DNA of 64,000 nt. It comes from Mycolicibacterium chitae (GTDB lineage: Bacteria; Actinomycetota; Actinomycetes; Mycobacteriales; Mycobacteriaceae). The number at the start of each line of letters is the position of its first letter. Within the stretch, counting starts at the first letter, position 1. A model generated the notes under the pieces. It had not been told where the DNA came from and did no database searches. It worked only from the letters and a program-made list of their open reading frames with translations. Of the stretch, positions 50,491 to 60,640 are shown in pieces. Where the stretch lies: NCBI RefSeq assembly GCF_900637205.1, contig NZ_LR134355.1, positions 3,782,001 to 3,846,000 of the forward strand, given 5' to 3'. A program made the translations under genes and the position numbers.

Positions 50491-51540
50491 ATGCCCGCGG
50501 TCTTCGCCGATCTGGATACCGGCGTCGACGACGCCATGGCCCTGGTGTACCTGCTCGCCTGCGAGGAAGTGGACCTCGTCGGCATCGCCTCGACCGCCGG
50601 AAACGTTTCCGCACACCAGGTTTGCCACAACAACCTGGCACTGCTGGAGCTCTGCGGCGTATCCGGGGTCCCGGTGTCGCTGGGCAGCGAGCAGCCGCTG
50701 AGCATCCCGCTGCGCACCGCCGAGGACACCCACGGCCCCGCCGGCCTGGGCTACGCCGAACTGGCCGCACCCAGCACCGAGGCCACCTCCTACGACGCTG
50801 CGCAGGCCTGGATCCGCGCCGCGCACGCTCACCCCGGTGAACTCATCGGCCTGGTCACCGGGCCGCTGACCAGTCTGGCGCTGGCGCTGCGCGCCGACCC
50901 GGAACTGCCGCAGCTGCTGCGGCGGCTGGTCATCATGGGCGGATCCTTCGACTACCGGGGCAACACCAGCCCCGTGACCGAGTGGAACATCCACGTCGAC
51001 CCGGAGGCCGCCGCCGAGGTGTTCGCCGCCTTCGGCCGGCACGCCGAGCACGCGAGCGAACTTCCGCTGGTGTGCGGCCTGAACATCACCGAGAGCATTG
51101 TGCTGACCCCGCAGATCCTGGCGCGGCTGGCGACCGCCGCGGGCGCCGAGACCCACACCATGGGTCCCGACGACGACCTCGGGCGCCGGTCGACGGCCAC
51201 CAACCCGCTGATCCGGGTGCTCGAGGATGCGATGCGGTTCTACTTCGAGTTCCACTTCCGCCAGGGCGAGGGGTATCTCGCACACCTGCACGACCCGTTC
51301 GCCGCGGCGGTCGCGCTGGACCCGACGCTGGTCACCGCGCGGCCGGCGACCATCGACGTGGAACTGCACGGGACGCTGACCCGCGGCATGACGGTCGCCG
51401 ACATGGCCGGGCACTGGGGCCGCGAGCCGAACGCCGCCGTCGTCACCAGCGGCGCACCGCACACCACCCGACCGCTGGCCGAGGTGTTCTTCGACCACTA
51501 CATCGAGCGGGTCGGCCCGTTCCTGCAGCGCCTGAGCTAA
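50491..51540 (+). CDS. iunH: inosine-uridine-type nucleoside hydrolase
   Basis: 349-residue N-ribohydrolase. The calcium- and ribose-binding signature DLDTGVDDAMAL is at residues 7-18; LVTGPLTSLALALRADPELP and GGSFDYRGNTSPVTEWNIHVDPEAA are conserved, and a distal Asp is in LHDPFAAAVALDP. It salvages purine or pyrimidine bases from nucleosides. Syntenic with Rv3393. Converges with imuB, the stop codons 3 bases apart. Confidence 0.93.
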   Translation: MPAVFADLDTGVDDAMALVYLLACEEVDLVGIASTAGNVSAHQVCHNNLALLELCGVSGVPVSLGSEQPLSIPLRTAEDTHGPAGLGYAELAAPSTEATSYDAAQAWIRAAHAHPGELIGLVTGPLTSLALALRADPELPQLLRRLVIMGGSFDYRGNTSPVTEWNIHVDPEAAAEVFAAFGRHAEHASELPLVCGLNITESIVLTPQILARLATAAGAETHTMGPDDDLGRRSTATNPLIRVLEDAMRFYFEFHFRQGEGYLAHLHDPFAAAVALDPTLVTARPATIDVELHGTLTRGMTVADMAGHWGREPNAAVVTSGAPHTTRPLAEVFFDHYIERVGPFLQRLS

Positions 51541-51543
51541 CGA

Positions 51544-53124
51544 TTACTCATAGGCCCCCTCCACATACCAGCGCCGGCGGCGGTAACACAGCAGCAGCGC
51601 GAGACCGAGTTCGGTGGCCGAGGCGTCCTCGAGCAACACCTGGGCCCGCGCGGTCCGGCCCGGCGACTCCTGATCCCACCACCGCTCGTCGACCGGCCAC
51701 GGCCCCGTCCACCAGCGCAGCGCACCACTGTGGGCGCGATGACCGGCGGCCAGCCGCGCCGGCTCGGAGGAGAACATCCCCCGGGTGGTCACCCGCACCG
51801 GATTTCCCTGGGCATCAAGCAGATCCACCGGATCGTCGAGCAGGACCGCGGGCGCCGGCTCCGGCAGCCGACCCGGCCAGGGCCGATCCGGTTCCGCTCG
51901 CGGGACCAACTCGTCGCCCAGCGGGGTCAGCGTGATGCGTTCGGCGGGGCCGCGACCGCCGCTGAGGACCGGCAACTGCACGGCATCCGGGCCCAGCAGG
52001 CCCTGGACGCGGACCAGCGCGCGGCGGGCCCGGAGGCGGTCCTCGTCGCCCACCCCGCCCCACAGCGGAAGCTGCAGCGCCCCGGCGGACACCAGTTCCA
52101 CCGGATGCAGACGCAGTGTGGTGATCGGGCCGGTGGGGCGATCGGCGGGGTGCCGTCGGTTCAGCCAGCCGTCCAGCTGCCAGCGGATGCGATCGGCGGT
52201 GGCGTCCTCGGTCAACGGTTCCGCACACCGCCACACCCGGTCCAGCTCCTCGCCGTTGCTGGTCACCGCCTGGATCGCCAGCCGGGTGCAGCCCACGCCG
52301 GCCGCCTCCAGGTTCCGGTGCAGCTCGCTGGCCAGCGTCCGGCCGGCGAACGCCGCCGCGTCGACCCGATCGATCGGCGGGTCGCAGTCCAGCACCGCGT
52401 CGCGTTCGGGTGGCAGCTCCCGACCCGAGGGGGCCCGCATGGGCTCGGCCCGGGCCATCCGGTGGGCCACCACCGCATCCGCACCGAATCGCGAGGCCAC
52501 ATCGGTGCGGGGCAGCTCGGCGAACCGGCCGAAGGTACGAATCCCCATCCGCCACAACAGATCCGCCAGCTCGTCGCGGCCGGGGGCGGCCAGGCTCGGC
52601 TCGGCCGCCAGTTGCCGGATCGACAGGTCGGACAGGAACCGCGCGTCCCCGCCCGGGGCGACGATGCGTCCGGCGCGGGCGGCGAACACCGCGGTGGGCA
52701 ACTGATCGGCCACCCCGATCTGACATTCGGCCCCCGCCGCGGCCACGGCGTCCACCAGTCGTTCGCCGGCCTCCTGCTCGGATCCGAAGTACCGCGCCGC
52801 CCCGCGCACCGACAGCACCAACAACCCGGGTCGCAGCACCTCGGCGCGCGGCACCAGGTCGTCGACCGCGGCGATCACCGCCTCGAAGAGCCTCGCGTCC
52901 CGACCCGGATCCGCGGCCACCACATGCAATTGCGGGCAGCGGGCCTGTGATTCACGCCGGCGCAGCCCGCGCCGTACCCCGGCCGCGCGGGCCGACGATG
53001 AGCAGGCCACCACCCGGTTGGCCAACGTCACCGCCACCGGGGCCGTCTCCGGCAGTCCCCCGGCCAGCGCCGCGGCCACCGCCGGCCAGTCCATGCACCA
53101 CAGCGCCAACACCCTTGCCGTCAT
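51544..53124 (-). CDS. imuB: mutasome protein ImuB (inactive Y-family polymerase)
   Basis: 526 residues. It has the Y-family polymerase fold, but the catalytic start reads LALWCMDWPAVAAA where active enzymes have the acidic metal-binding DxD pattern, so it is a scaffold and not a polymerase. QLPLWG at residues 351-356 is the beta-clamp-binding motif that brings DnaE2 and ImuA' to damaged DNA. ATG 53124 starts one base after the imuA' stop region, so the genes are coupled. Counterpart Rv3394c. Confidence 0.95.
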   Translation of the reverse strand: MTARVLALWCMDWPAVAAALAGGLPETAPVAVTLANRVVACSSSARAAGVRRGLRRRESQARCPQLHVVAADPGRDARLFEAVIAAVDDLVPRAEVLRPGLLVLSVRGAARYFGSEQEAGERLVDAVAAAGAECQIGVADQLPTAVFAARAGRIVAPGGDARFLSDLSIRQLAAEPSLAAPGRDELADLLWRMGIRTFGRFAELPRTDVASRFGADAVVAHRMARAEPMRAPSGRELPPERDAVLDCDPPIDRVDAAAFAGRTLASELHRNLEAAGVGCTRLAIQAVTSNGEELDRVWRCAEPLTEDATADRIRWQLDGWLNRRHPADRPTGPITTLRLHPVELVSAGALQLPLWGGVGDEDRLRARRALVRVQGLLGPDAVQLPVLSGGRGPAERITLTPLGDELVPRAEPDRPWPGRLPEPAPAVLLDDPVDLLDAQGNPVRVTTRGMFSSEPARLAAGHRAHSGALRWWTGPWPVDERWWDQESPGRTARAQVLLEDASATELGLALLLCYRRRRWYVEGAYE

Positions 53125-53125
53125 G

Positions 53126-53788
53126 TCAACCCGCTCGGGCGCACCGGCCGCGGGCCCGCAGGGACAGCCGGACCTCGCCGACCCGTCCGGACCCGGACCC
53201 ACCCGTCAACTCATAACCCCGGACCCGGGCGTCCAGCCGGACCTGGGCCCCCTGCCAGTCGGCTCCGGTGACCAACAGGGTGCAGCCCTTGTGCCGGGCC
53301 CGCGCCGTCATGGACCGCGCCCGCGCCGGGGCGACCGAACGTCCGGTCAGGTCGAGCACCACCAGATCCAGGCCGTCCATCAGCACCGAGGTCACCTCGA
53401 GCGGGTCGGCGCCGGGGTCGGGGATCACCGCCAGCCGGCTCAGGTCCGCCCCCATCTCGACCGCGGCCAGCAGGCTGGCCCGCGGATCCCCGACGATGGC
53501 CGCGTAGCCACCGCCCGCGGTCACCGCGGCGACCATGTTCAACGGCAGGGAACGCGCGCCCGTCAGCACCGCCACCACCCCGCGCGGCAACCCCCGGGGC
53601 AAGAGGTCCGCCAGCGCTTTCGGGACCGGCAGCAAAGATTCCGAGGTCGGCGAAGGGTCCGTCGCACCCTCGGGCCCCCGCCGGGACGCCCCCACCCGCC
53701 CGGAGACCGCGGCGATCTGCCGTCGCAGCTGTTCTACCTGTTCAGAGCGATTTTCGGCGTGCCGACTCAGAGAAAGTGCCGCCGTCAT
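53126..53788 (-). CDS. imuA': mutasome accessory protein ImuA'
   Basis: 220-residue RecA-fold-like protein (Rv3395c-like) without an intact Walker A lysine motif. Segments LLPRGLPRGVVAVLTGARSLPL and SRLAVIPDPGADPLEVTSVL resemble SulA/RecA-type ImuA proteins. It interacts with ImuB and RecA-type machinery in SOS mutagenesis. A LexA box lies 36 bases upstream of ATG 53788. Confidence 0.92.
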   Translation of the reverse strand: MTAALSLSRHAENRSEQVEQLRRQIAAVSGRVGASRRGPEGATDPSPTSESLLPVPKALADLLPRGLPRGVVAVLTGARSLPLNMVAAVTAGGGYAAIVGDPRASLLAAVEMGADLSRLAVIPDPGADPLEVTSVLMDGLDLVVLDLTGRSVAPARARSMTARARHKGCTLLVTGADWQGAQVRLDARVRGYELTGGSGSGRVGEVRLSLRARGRCARAG

Positions 53789-53823
53789 CGCCCGCCCTCC
53801 AGCTCGTCAGAGTTACGCCGCAT

Positions 53824-53839
53824 TCGAAACTTTGTTCGA
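53824..53839. promoter_or_regulatory. LexA (SOS) box of imuA'-imuB
   Basis: TCGAAACTTTGTTCGA matches the mycobacterial consensus TCGAAC-N4-GTTCGA with one mismatch (A for C at position 6). It is 36 bases before the imuA' start. Confidence 0.92.
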
Positions 53840-53894
53840 TAGAGCGAGTAAACACCCACCCACCGACAGCGTCAAGCGAGCGAGACGGCAGAGA

Positions 53895-53911
53895 CACACG
53901 TGACACGTGTG
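53895..53911. promoter_or_regulatory. 17-bp palindrome CACACGTGACACGTGTG
   Basis: Two 8-bp arms are perfect inverted repeats around a central A. It lies between the guaA 3' end and the imuA' promoter, about 56 bases upstream of the SOS box. It could be an operator for imuA' or part of guaA transcription termination. Confidence 0.5.
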
Positions 53912-53975
53912 ACGGATCAGACCTGTTTTGGGCAGCCTTCAGCGACCGAAAACACTCCAAACATGGGCGCTCGGA

Positions 53976-55538
53976 CTACTCCCATTCGATGGTGCCCGGC
54001 GGCTTGCTGGTCACATCCAGCACCACGCGGTTGACCTCGGACACCTCGTTGGTGATCCGGGTCGAGATGCGCTCGAGCACCTCGTAGGGCACCCGCGTCC
54101 AGTCGGCGGTCATGGCGTCCTCGCTGGAGACCGGGCGCAACACCACGGGATGACCGTAGGTCCGGCCGTCGCCCTGCACCCCCACCGACCGCACGTCGGC
54201 CAGCAGCACCACCGGGCACTGCCAGATGTGATGATCCTGACCGGCGGCCGTGAGTTCCTCGCGCGCAATGGAATCCGCGCGGCGCAGGGTGTCCAGTCGG
54301 TCGGCGGTCACCTCACCGATGATCCGGATGGCCAGCCCCGGTCCCGGGAATGGTTGGCGGGCAACGATTTCCTCCGGCAGACCCAGTTCCCGGCCGACGG
54401 CGCGGACCTCGTCCTTGAACAGCAACCGCAACGGCTCGACGAGCTTGAACTTCAGGTCGTCGGGCAGCCCGCCGACATTGTGGTGGCTCTTGATGTTGGC
54501 CGCTCCGGTCCCGCCGCCGGATTCCACCACATCGGGATATAGCGTGCCCTGGACCAGGAATTCGACCTCGGCCTCGGTGGAGCCCAGGGTGTCGCGCACC
54601 GCGCCCTCGAAGGCGCGGATGAACTCGCGGCCGATGATCTTGCGCTTGCCCTCCGGGTTGGTCACACCCGAAAGCGCCTCCAGGAACCGGGTTTCGGCAT
54701 CGACGGTCACCAGCCGGGCCCCCGTCGCGGCGACGAAATCCCGTTGCACCTGGGCCCGTTCACCGGCGCGCAGCAGGCCGTGGTCGACGAACACACACGT
54801 CAGCCGGTCCCCGATGGCGCGCTGCACCAGCGCGGCGGCCACCGCGGAATCGACCCCGCCGGAGAGCCCGCAGATCGCGCGGCCGTCGCCGATCTGCTCG
54901 CGCACCTGGGCGATCAGGGCGTCGGCGATGTTGGCCGCCGTCCAGGTCGCATCGATCCCGGCGAAGTCGTGCAGGAACCGGCTGAGCACCTGCTGGCCAT
55001 GCGGCGAGTGCAGCACCTCGGGGTGGTACTGCACCCCGGCCAGGCGCCGCGCACGGTCCTCGAAGGCCGCGACCGGCGCACCCGCGCTGCTGGCCACCAC
55101 CTCGAACCCGGCGGGCGCGGCAGTGACGGCGTCGCCGTGGCTCATCCACACCGGCTGGGTGTCCGGCAGCCCCGAATGCAGTTCGCCGCCGGCGACTTTC
55201 AGCTCGGTGCGGCCGTACTCGCTGGTGCCGGTGCGCTCGACCGTGCCGCCGAGGGCCTGGGCCATGGCCTGGAAGCCGTAGCAGATACCGAACACCGGGA
55301 CGTCCAACTCGAACAGCGCGGGATCGAGCTGCGGGGCGCCGTCGGCGTACACGCTGGACGGCCCGCCCGAGAGCACGATGGCCCGCGGATCCTTGGCCTT
55401 GATCTCCTCGACCGAGGTGGTGTGCGGGACGACCTCGGAGAACACCCGGGCTTCACGGACCCGCCGGGCGATCAGCTGGGCGTACTGTGCGCCGAAGTCG
55501 ACCACGAGGACGGGACGGGGTGAGGGCTGCGAATCCAC
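53976..55538 (-). CDS. guaA: GMP synthase (glutamine-hydrolysing)
   Basis: 520-residue enzyme amidating XMP to GMP. The N-terminal class I glutamine amidotransferase has its catalytic Cys in VFGICYGFQAMA and His-Glu in VQYHPEVLHS. The ATP-pyrophosphatase domain has the PP-loop CGLSGGVDSAVAAAL, and the dimerisation domain ends KPPGTIEWE. GTG start 55538 (DSQPSPRPVLVVDFGAQYAQ). choD lies directly upstream on the same strand, 42 bases away. Confidence 0.97.
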   Translation of the reverse strand: MDSQPSPRPVLVVDFGAQYAQLIARRVREARVFSEVVPHTTSVEEIKAKDPRAIVLSGGPSSVYADGAPQLDPALFELDVPVFGICYGFQAMAQALGGTVERTGTSEYGRTELKVAGGELHSGLPDTQPVWMSHGDAVTAAPAGFEVVASSAGAPVAAFEDRARRLAGVQYHPEVLHSPHGQQVLSRFLHDFAGIDATWTAANIADALIAQVREQIGDGRAICGLSGGVDSAVAAALVQRAIGDRLTCVFVDHGLLRAGERAQVQRDFVAATGARLVTVDAETRFLEALSGVTNPEGKRKIIGREFIRAFEGAVRDTLGSTEAEVEFLVQGTLYPDVVESGGGTGAANIKSHHNVGGLPDDLKFKLVEPLRLLFKDEVRAVGRELGLPEEIVARQPFPGPGLAIRIIGEVTADRLDTLRRADSIAREELTAAGQDHHIWQCPVVLLADVRSVGVQGDGRTYGHPVVLRPVSSEDAMTADWTRVPYEVLERISTRITNEVSEVNRVVLDVTSKPPGTIEWE

Positions 55539-55580
55539 CGGCTCAGTCTAGTGGCGGTCCAACCAGCGGTTTGCCCACCG

Positions 55581-57317
55581 TCACCCCGCCGAGCTCACCG
55601 GCTCGATGGGCAGCCGCCGCAGCGCCCCCGGCGCATCAGCCGGCACCACCGGACGCTGCGGTGCGATCGGGTCCAGCCGACGGTAAGGCTGCCCCTGGGT
55701 GGGACGGAGATCTTCTTCGCCCTTGTTGGGCCACAGCGCGGCCGCGCGCTCGGCTTGGGCGGTGATCGACAACGACGGATTGACCCCCAGATTGGCCGAG
55801 ATCGCCGCCCCGTCCATCACCGACAGCGTCGGATAACCGTAAACCCGCTGGTACGGGTCGATCACGCCATGCTCGGGGCCGTCCCCGATGGCCGCCCCGC
55901 CCAGGAAGTGGGCGGTCAGCGGGATGTTGAACAGCTCCCCCCAGGTGCCGCCGGCGACGCCGTCGATCTTGGCGGCGATCCGGCGGGTGACCTCGTTGCC
56001 GGCCGGGATCCACGTCGGGTTGGGTTCGCCGTGCCCCTGCTTGCTGCTCATCACCCGGAAGCCGAGCCGGGTCTTCTTCGAAAACGTCGTGATCGAGTTG
56101 TCCAAATGCTGCATCACCAGCGCGATCATGGTCCGCTCGCTCCACCGGGTCGGGTTGAGCAGCCGCAGCATCTTGCGGGGATCCTGCCGGGCCTGATCCA
56201 GCAGCTGCCGCCACCGGGGCACGTCGGTGCCCAGCGGACCCGCGCCGTCGGTCATCAGGGTCTGCAGCAGCCCCATCGCATTGGAACCCTTGCCGTACCG
56301 CACCGGTTCGACGTGAGTGTCCGGCGTGGGATGGATCGACGACGTGATCGCCACCCCGTGGGTCAGGTCCAGATCGTCGCCGACCTCGAGGCGGCCCGCC
56401 CCGACGATCGACTCCGAGTTGGTCCGGGTCAACACGCCGAGTCGATCGGATAACCGCGGCAGCTGCCCCCCGTCGCGCATCTTGAACAGCAGCTTCTGGG
56501 TGCCGTAGGTGCCGGCGGCCAGGATCACGTGCGATGCGGTGAACGTCCGGCGCCGGCGCCGCAGCAGCCGGCCGGTGCCGGCGGTCTTCACCTCCCAGAC
56601 GCCGTCGCCGCGCTGGCTGAACCCGGTCACCGTCGTCATCGGGATCACCTGCGCCCCAGCCGATTCGGCCAGCCCGAGGTAGTTCTTCAGCAGGGTGTTC
56701 TTCGCCCCGTAGCGGCAGCCGGTCATGCACGCACCGCATTCGATGCACCCGGTCCGCTCCGGGCCCACGCCGCCGAAGTACGGGTCGGGCACCCGTCGGC
56801 CGGGCGTCTTCTCGCCGTCGGGACCGAAGAACACCCCGACCGGGGTGGGCACGAAGGTTTCGCCGACGCCCATCTCGTCGGCGACCTCCTTCATGATCCG
56901 GTCGGCGTCGGTGAACGTCGGGTTGGTGACCACCCCGAACATGCGCTTGGCCTGCTCGTAGTGCGGCATGAGCTCGGCGCGCCAGTCGGTGATGTGGGCC
57001 CACTGCTGGTCGGCGAAGAACGGCTCCGGCGGGACGTAGAGGGTGTTGGCGTAGTTCAGCGAGCCGCCCCCGACGCCGGCGCCGGCCAGGATCATCACGT
57101 TGCGCAGCAGGTGGATGCGCTGGATGCCGTAGCAACCCAGCTTGGGTGCCCACAGGAACTTGCGCAGGTTCCAGGAGGTCTTGGCGAAGTCGGTGTCCTC
57201 GAAGCGGCGGCCCGCCTCGAGCACGCCCACCCGGTAGCCCTTTTCGGTGAGTCGCAGCGCGGAGACGCTGCCCCCGAACCCCGACCCGATGATGAGAACG
57301 TCGTAATCCGGCTCCAT
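55581..57317 (-). CDS. choD: GMC oxidoreductase ChoD
   Basis: 578-residue flavoprotein (same length as Rv3409c). FAD-binding GSGFGGSVSALRLTEKGYRV is at the N-terminus; GAGVGGGSLNYANTLYVPPE and the later SVMDGAAISANLGVNPSLSI belong to the GMC family. A Cys-rich CIECGACMTGCRYGAKNT segment near residue 200 is unusual for cholesterol oxidases and recalls an iron-sulfur site. Cholesterol oxidation was the original assignment in M. tuberculosis but is doubtful. Two candidate operators lie just upstream. Confidence 0.92.
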   Translation of the reverse strand: MEPDYDVLIIGSGFGGSVSALRLTEKGYRVGVLEAGRRFEDTDFAKTSWNLRKFLWAPKLGCYGIQRIHLLRNVMILAGAGVGGGSLNYANTLYVPPEPFFADQQWAHITDWRAELMPHYEQAKRMFGVVTNPTFTDADRIMKEVADEMGVGETFVPTPVGVFFGPDGEKTPGRRVPDPYFGGVGPERTGCIECGACMTGCRYGAKNTLLKNYLGLAESAGAQVIPMTTVTGFSQRGDGVWEVKTAGTGRLLRRRRRTFTASHVILAAGTYGTQKLLFKMRDGGQLPRLSDRLGVLTRTNSESIVGAGRLEVGDDLDLTHGVAITSSIHPTPDTHVEPVRYGKGSNAMGLLQTLMTDGAGPLGTDVPRWRQLLDQARQDPRKMLRLLNPTRWSERTMIALVMQHLDNSITTFSKKTRLGFRVMSSKQGHGEPNPTWIPAGNEVTRRIAAKIDGVAGGTWGELFNIPLTAHFLGGAAIGDGPEHGVIDPYQRVYGYPTLSVMDGAAISANLGVNPSLSITAQAERAAALWPNKGEEDLRPTQGQPYRRLDPIAPQRPVVPADAPGALRRLPIEPVSSAG

Positions 57318-57321
57318 GCCA

Positions 57322-57347
57322 GCCAGTATGTACTTACTGGCCAGTAA
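57322..57347. promoter_or_regulatory. overlapping CCAGTA/TACTGG palindromes upstream of choD
   Basis: TTACTGGCCAGTAA (57334-57347) is a perfect 14-bp palindrome. GCCAGTA (57322-57328) and TACTGGC (57335-57341) form a second, overlapping inverted repeat. The three half-sites sit 5-30 bases upstream of the choD start, the position of a repressor operator (TetR-like style). Confidence 0.6.
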
Positions 57348-57354
57348 CCTCTAG

Positions 57355-57373
57355 CTAGGTTTGCCTAACTTCA
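57355..57373. promoter_or_regulatory. candidate IdeR/DtxR iron box
   Basis: CTAGGTTTGCCTAACTTCA agrees with the DtxR consensus TTAGGTTAGCCTAACCTAA at 15 of 19 positions. It lies 38-56 bases upstream of choD and overlaps the guaB3 stop. Borderline score. Confidence 0.35.
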
Positions 57374-58498
57374 GGAGCCGACCGTCAGGCCGACCTTCTG
57401 GAATTCCTTGAGGTCGCAGTACCCGGCCTTGGCCATCGACCGGCGCAGCCCACCCACCAGGTTCAACGAACCGAACGGGTCGTCGGACGGGCCGCTGAGC
57501 ACCTGATCCAGCGACGGCCGCTCGCCGAGCGCGATCTGCAGCAGCGCACCGCGCGGCAGCGACGGGTGCGCCGCGGCCGCCGGCCAGAACCAGCCGTCGC
57601 CCAGCGCCTCGGCGGACTGGGCCAGCGGCGTCCCGAGCACCACGGCATCCGCGCCGCAGGCGATCGCCTTGGCCAGTTCGCCGGAGGTGTGGATGTCGCC
57701 GTCGGCGAGCACGTGCACGTACCGACCGCCGGTCTCGTCGAGGTACTCGCGGCGCGCGGCCGCGGCGTCGGCGATGGCGGTGGCCATCGGCACGCTGATG
57801 CCCAGCACCTCGTCGCTGGTGGTCGCCCCGGAGGTCGACCCGTAGCCGACGATCACCCCGGCCGCGCCGGTGCGCATCAGGTGCAGCGCGGTGCGGTGGT
57901 CCAGCACGCCGCCGGCGACGACGGGCACGTCGAGTTCGGAGATGAAGGTCTTGAGGTTCAGCGGCTCACCGTTGGAGGCCACCCGCTCCGCGGAGATGAT
58001 GGTGCCCTGGATGATCAGCAGGTCGATGCCCGCGGCGACCAGGGTCGGGGTCAGCGCCTGGGCGTTCTGCGGGCTGACCCGCACCGCGGTGGTGACCCCG
58101 GCCTCGCGGACCCGAGACACCGCCGCGCCCAGCAGGTCCAGGTCCAGCGGCGCGGCGTGCAGTTGCTGCAGCAGCCGTACAGCCGCCGTCGGCTCCGGCT
58201 CCTTGGCGGCGGCCTCGACCACCTGCGCGACCTTGGCCTCGACGTCGGCGTGGCGGCCGATCAGGCCCTCGCCGTTGAGGACGCCCAGGCCGCCGCGGCG
58301 GCCCAGTTCGATCGCGAATTCGACCGACGCCAGCGCGTCGGTCGGGTGGCTGACCACCGGGATCTCGAACCGGTAGGCGTCGAGCTGCCAGGCCGTCGAG
58401 ACGTCCTGGCTGGAGCGGGTGCGCCGCGCCGGCACGATATTGATGTCGGCGAGCTCATAGGTGCGCCGCGCGGTGCGGCCCATGCCGATTTCAACCAT
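57371..58498 (-). CDS. guaB3: GuaB3 family IMP dehydrogenase-related protein
   Basis: 375 residues, the length of M. tuberculosis GuaB3 (Rv3410c). IMPDH-like TIM barrel starting MVEIGMGRTARRTYELADI; GTGAAGVIVGYGSTSGATTS and DGDIHTSGELAKAIACGADA carry the phosphate site. The CBS pair of true IMP dehydrogenases is missing. Recent work assigns some GuaB3 proteins GMP reductase activity; which one applies here cannot be read from sequence. ATG 58498 is chosen over GTG 58507. Follows guaB2 on the same strand. Confidence 0.92.
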   Translation of the reverse strand: MVEIGMGRTARRTYELADINIVPARRTRSSQDVSTAWQLDAYRFEIPVVSHPTDALASVEFAIELGRRGGLGVLNGEGLIGRHADVEAKVAQVVEAAAKEPEPTAAVRLLQQLHAAPLDLDLLGAAVSRVREAGVTTAVRVSPQNAQALTPTLVAAGIDLLIIQGTIISAERVASNGEPLNLKTFISELDVPVVAGGVLDHRTALHLMRTGAAGVIVGYGSTSGATTSDEVLGISVPMATAIADAAAARREYLDETGGRYVHVLADGDIHTSGELAKAIACGADAVVLGTPLAQSAEALGDGWFWPAAAAHPSLPRGALLQIALGERPSLDQVLSGPSDDPFGSLNLVGGLRRSMAKAGYCDLKEFQKVGLTVGS

Positions 58499-58520
58499 GT
58501 CACGCACTGAACAAGTCCCC

Positions 58521-60083
<1,563 letters not shown>

Positions 60084-60204
60084 CAGGGCGGCCTCCACTA
60101 AGGCATACGGAGCGAGAGTGCCATCCTATCGGCTCCCGGTGACGACGCCGCCGCCCCGGCGGGTATCACTGGCTTCCCCCAGTGCGGCTGCGTAGGGTGG
60201 AGGC

Positions 60205-60609
60205 GTGCGCGACCATCTACCTCCGGGATTGCCGCCAGACCCGTTCGCCGATGACCCCAGTGACCCCTCGGCCGCCTTGGACGCCATCGAGCCCGGGCAG
60301 CCGCTGGACCCGCAGGAGCGGTCCGCGGTCGAGGCCGACCTCGCCGATCTCGCGGTGTACGAATCACTGTTGGCGCACAAGGGACTTCGCGGTCTGGTGG
60401 TGTGCTGCGACGAATGTCAGCAGGACCACTACCACGACTGGGACATGCTGCGGGCCAATCTGCTGCAGCTGCTCGTCGACGGCACCGTGCGTCCGCACGA
60501 GCCGGCCTACGACCCGGAACCCGACGCCTACGTCACCTGGGACTACTGCCGCGGATACGCCGACGCCTCGCTGAATCAGGCGGCTTCCGAAAGCGACGGC
60601 TACCGCTAA
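60205..60609 (+). CDS. DUF5319 protein (Rv3412-like)
   Basis: 134-residue acidic cytoplasmic protein matching M. tuberculosis Rv3412 in size and position. The conserved core is VVCCDECQQDHYHDWDMLRA: three Cys and two His in 13 residues, plus a Cys further on (WDYCRGYADAS), which could bind metal. GTG start 60205 with GGTGGAGG upstream. Divergent from guaB2. Function unknown. Confidence 0.88.
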   Translation: MRDHLPPGLPPDPFADDPSDPSAALDAIEPGQPLDPQERSAVEADLADLAVYESLLAHKGLRGLVVCCDECQQDHYHDWDMLRANLLQLLVDGTVRPHEPAYDPEPDAYVTWDYCRGYADASLNQAASESDGYR

Positions 60610-60640
60610 CTAGTTCAGGTCCGGACTAGTTCAGGTCCGG
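60610..60640. repeat. 16-nt tandem duplication of the rsdA tail
   Basis: CTAGTTCAGGTCCGGA (60610-60625) is followed by CTAGTTCAGGTCCGG (60626-60640), period 16. The second copy is the real end of rsdA (IPDLN-stop on the minus strand); the first is a spare copy including the stop codon. It begins on the base after the DUF5319 stop, as in the case at 13662. Confidence 0.95.
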
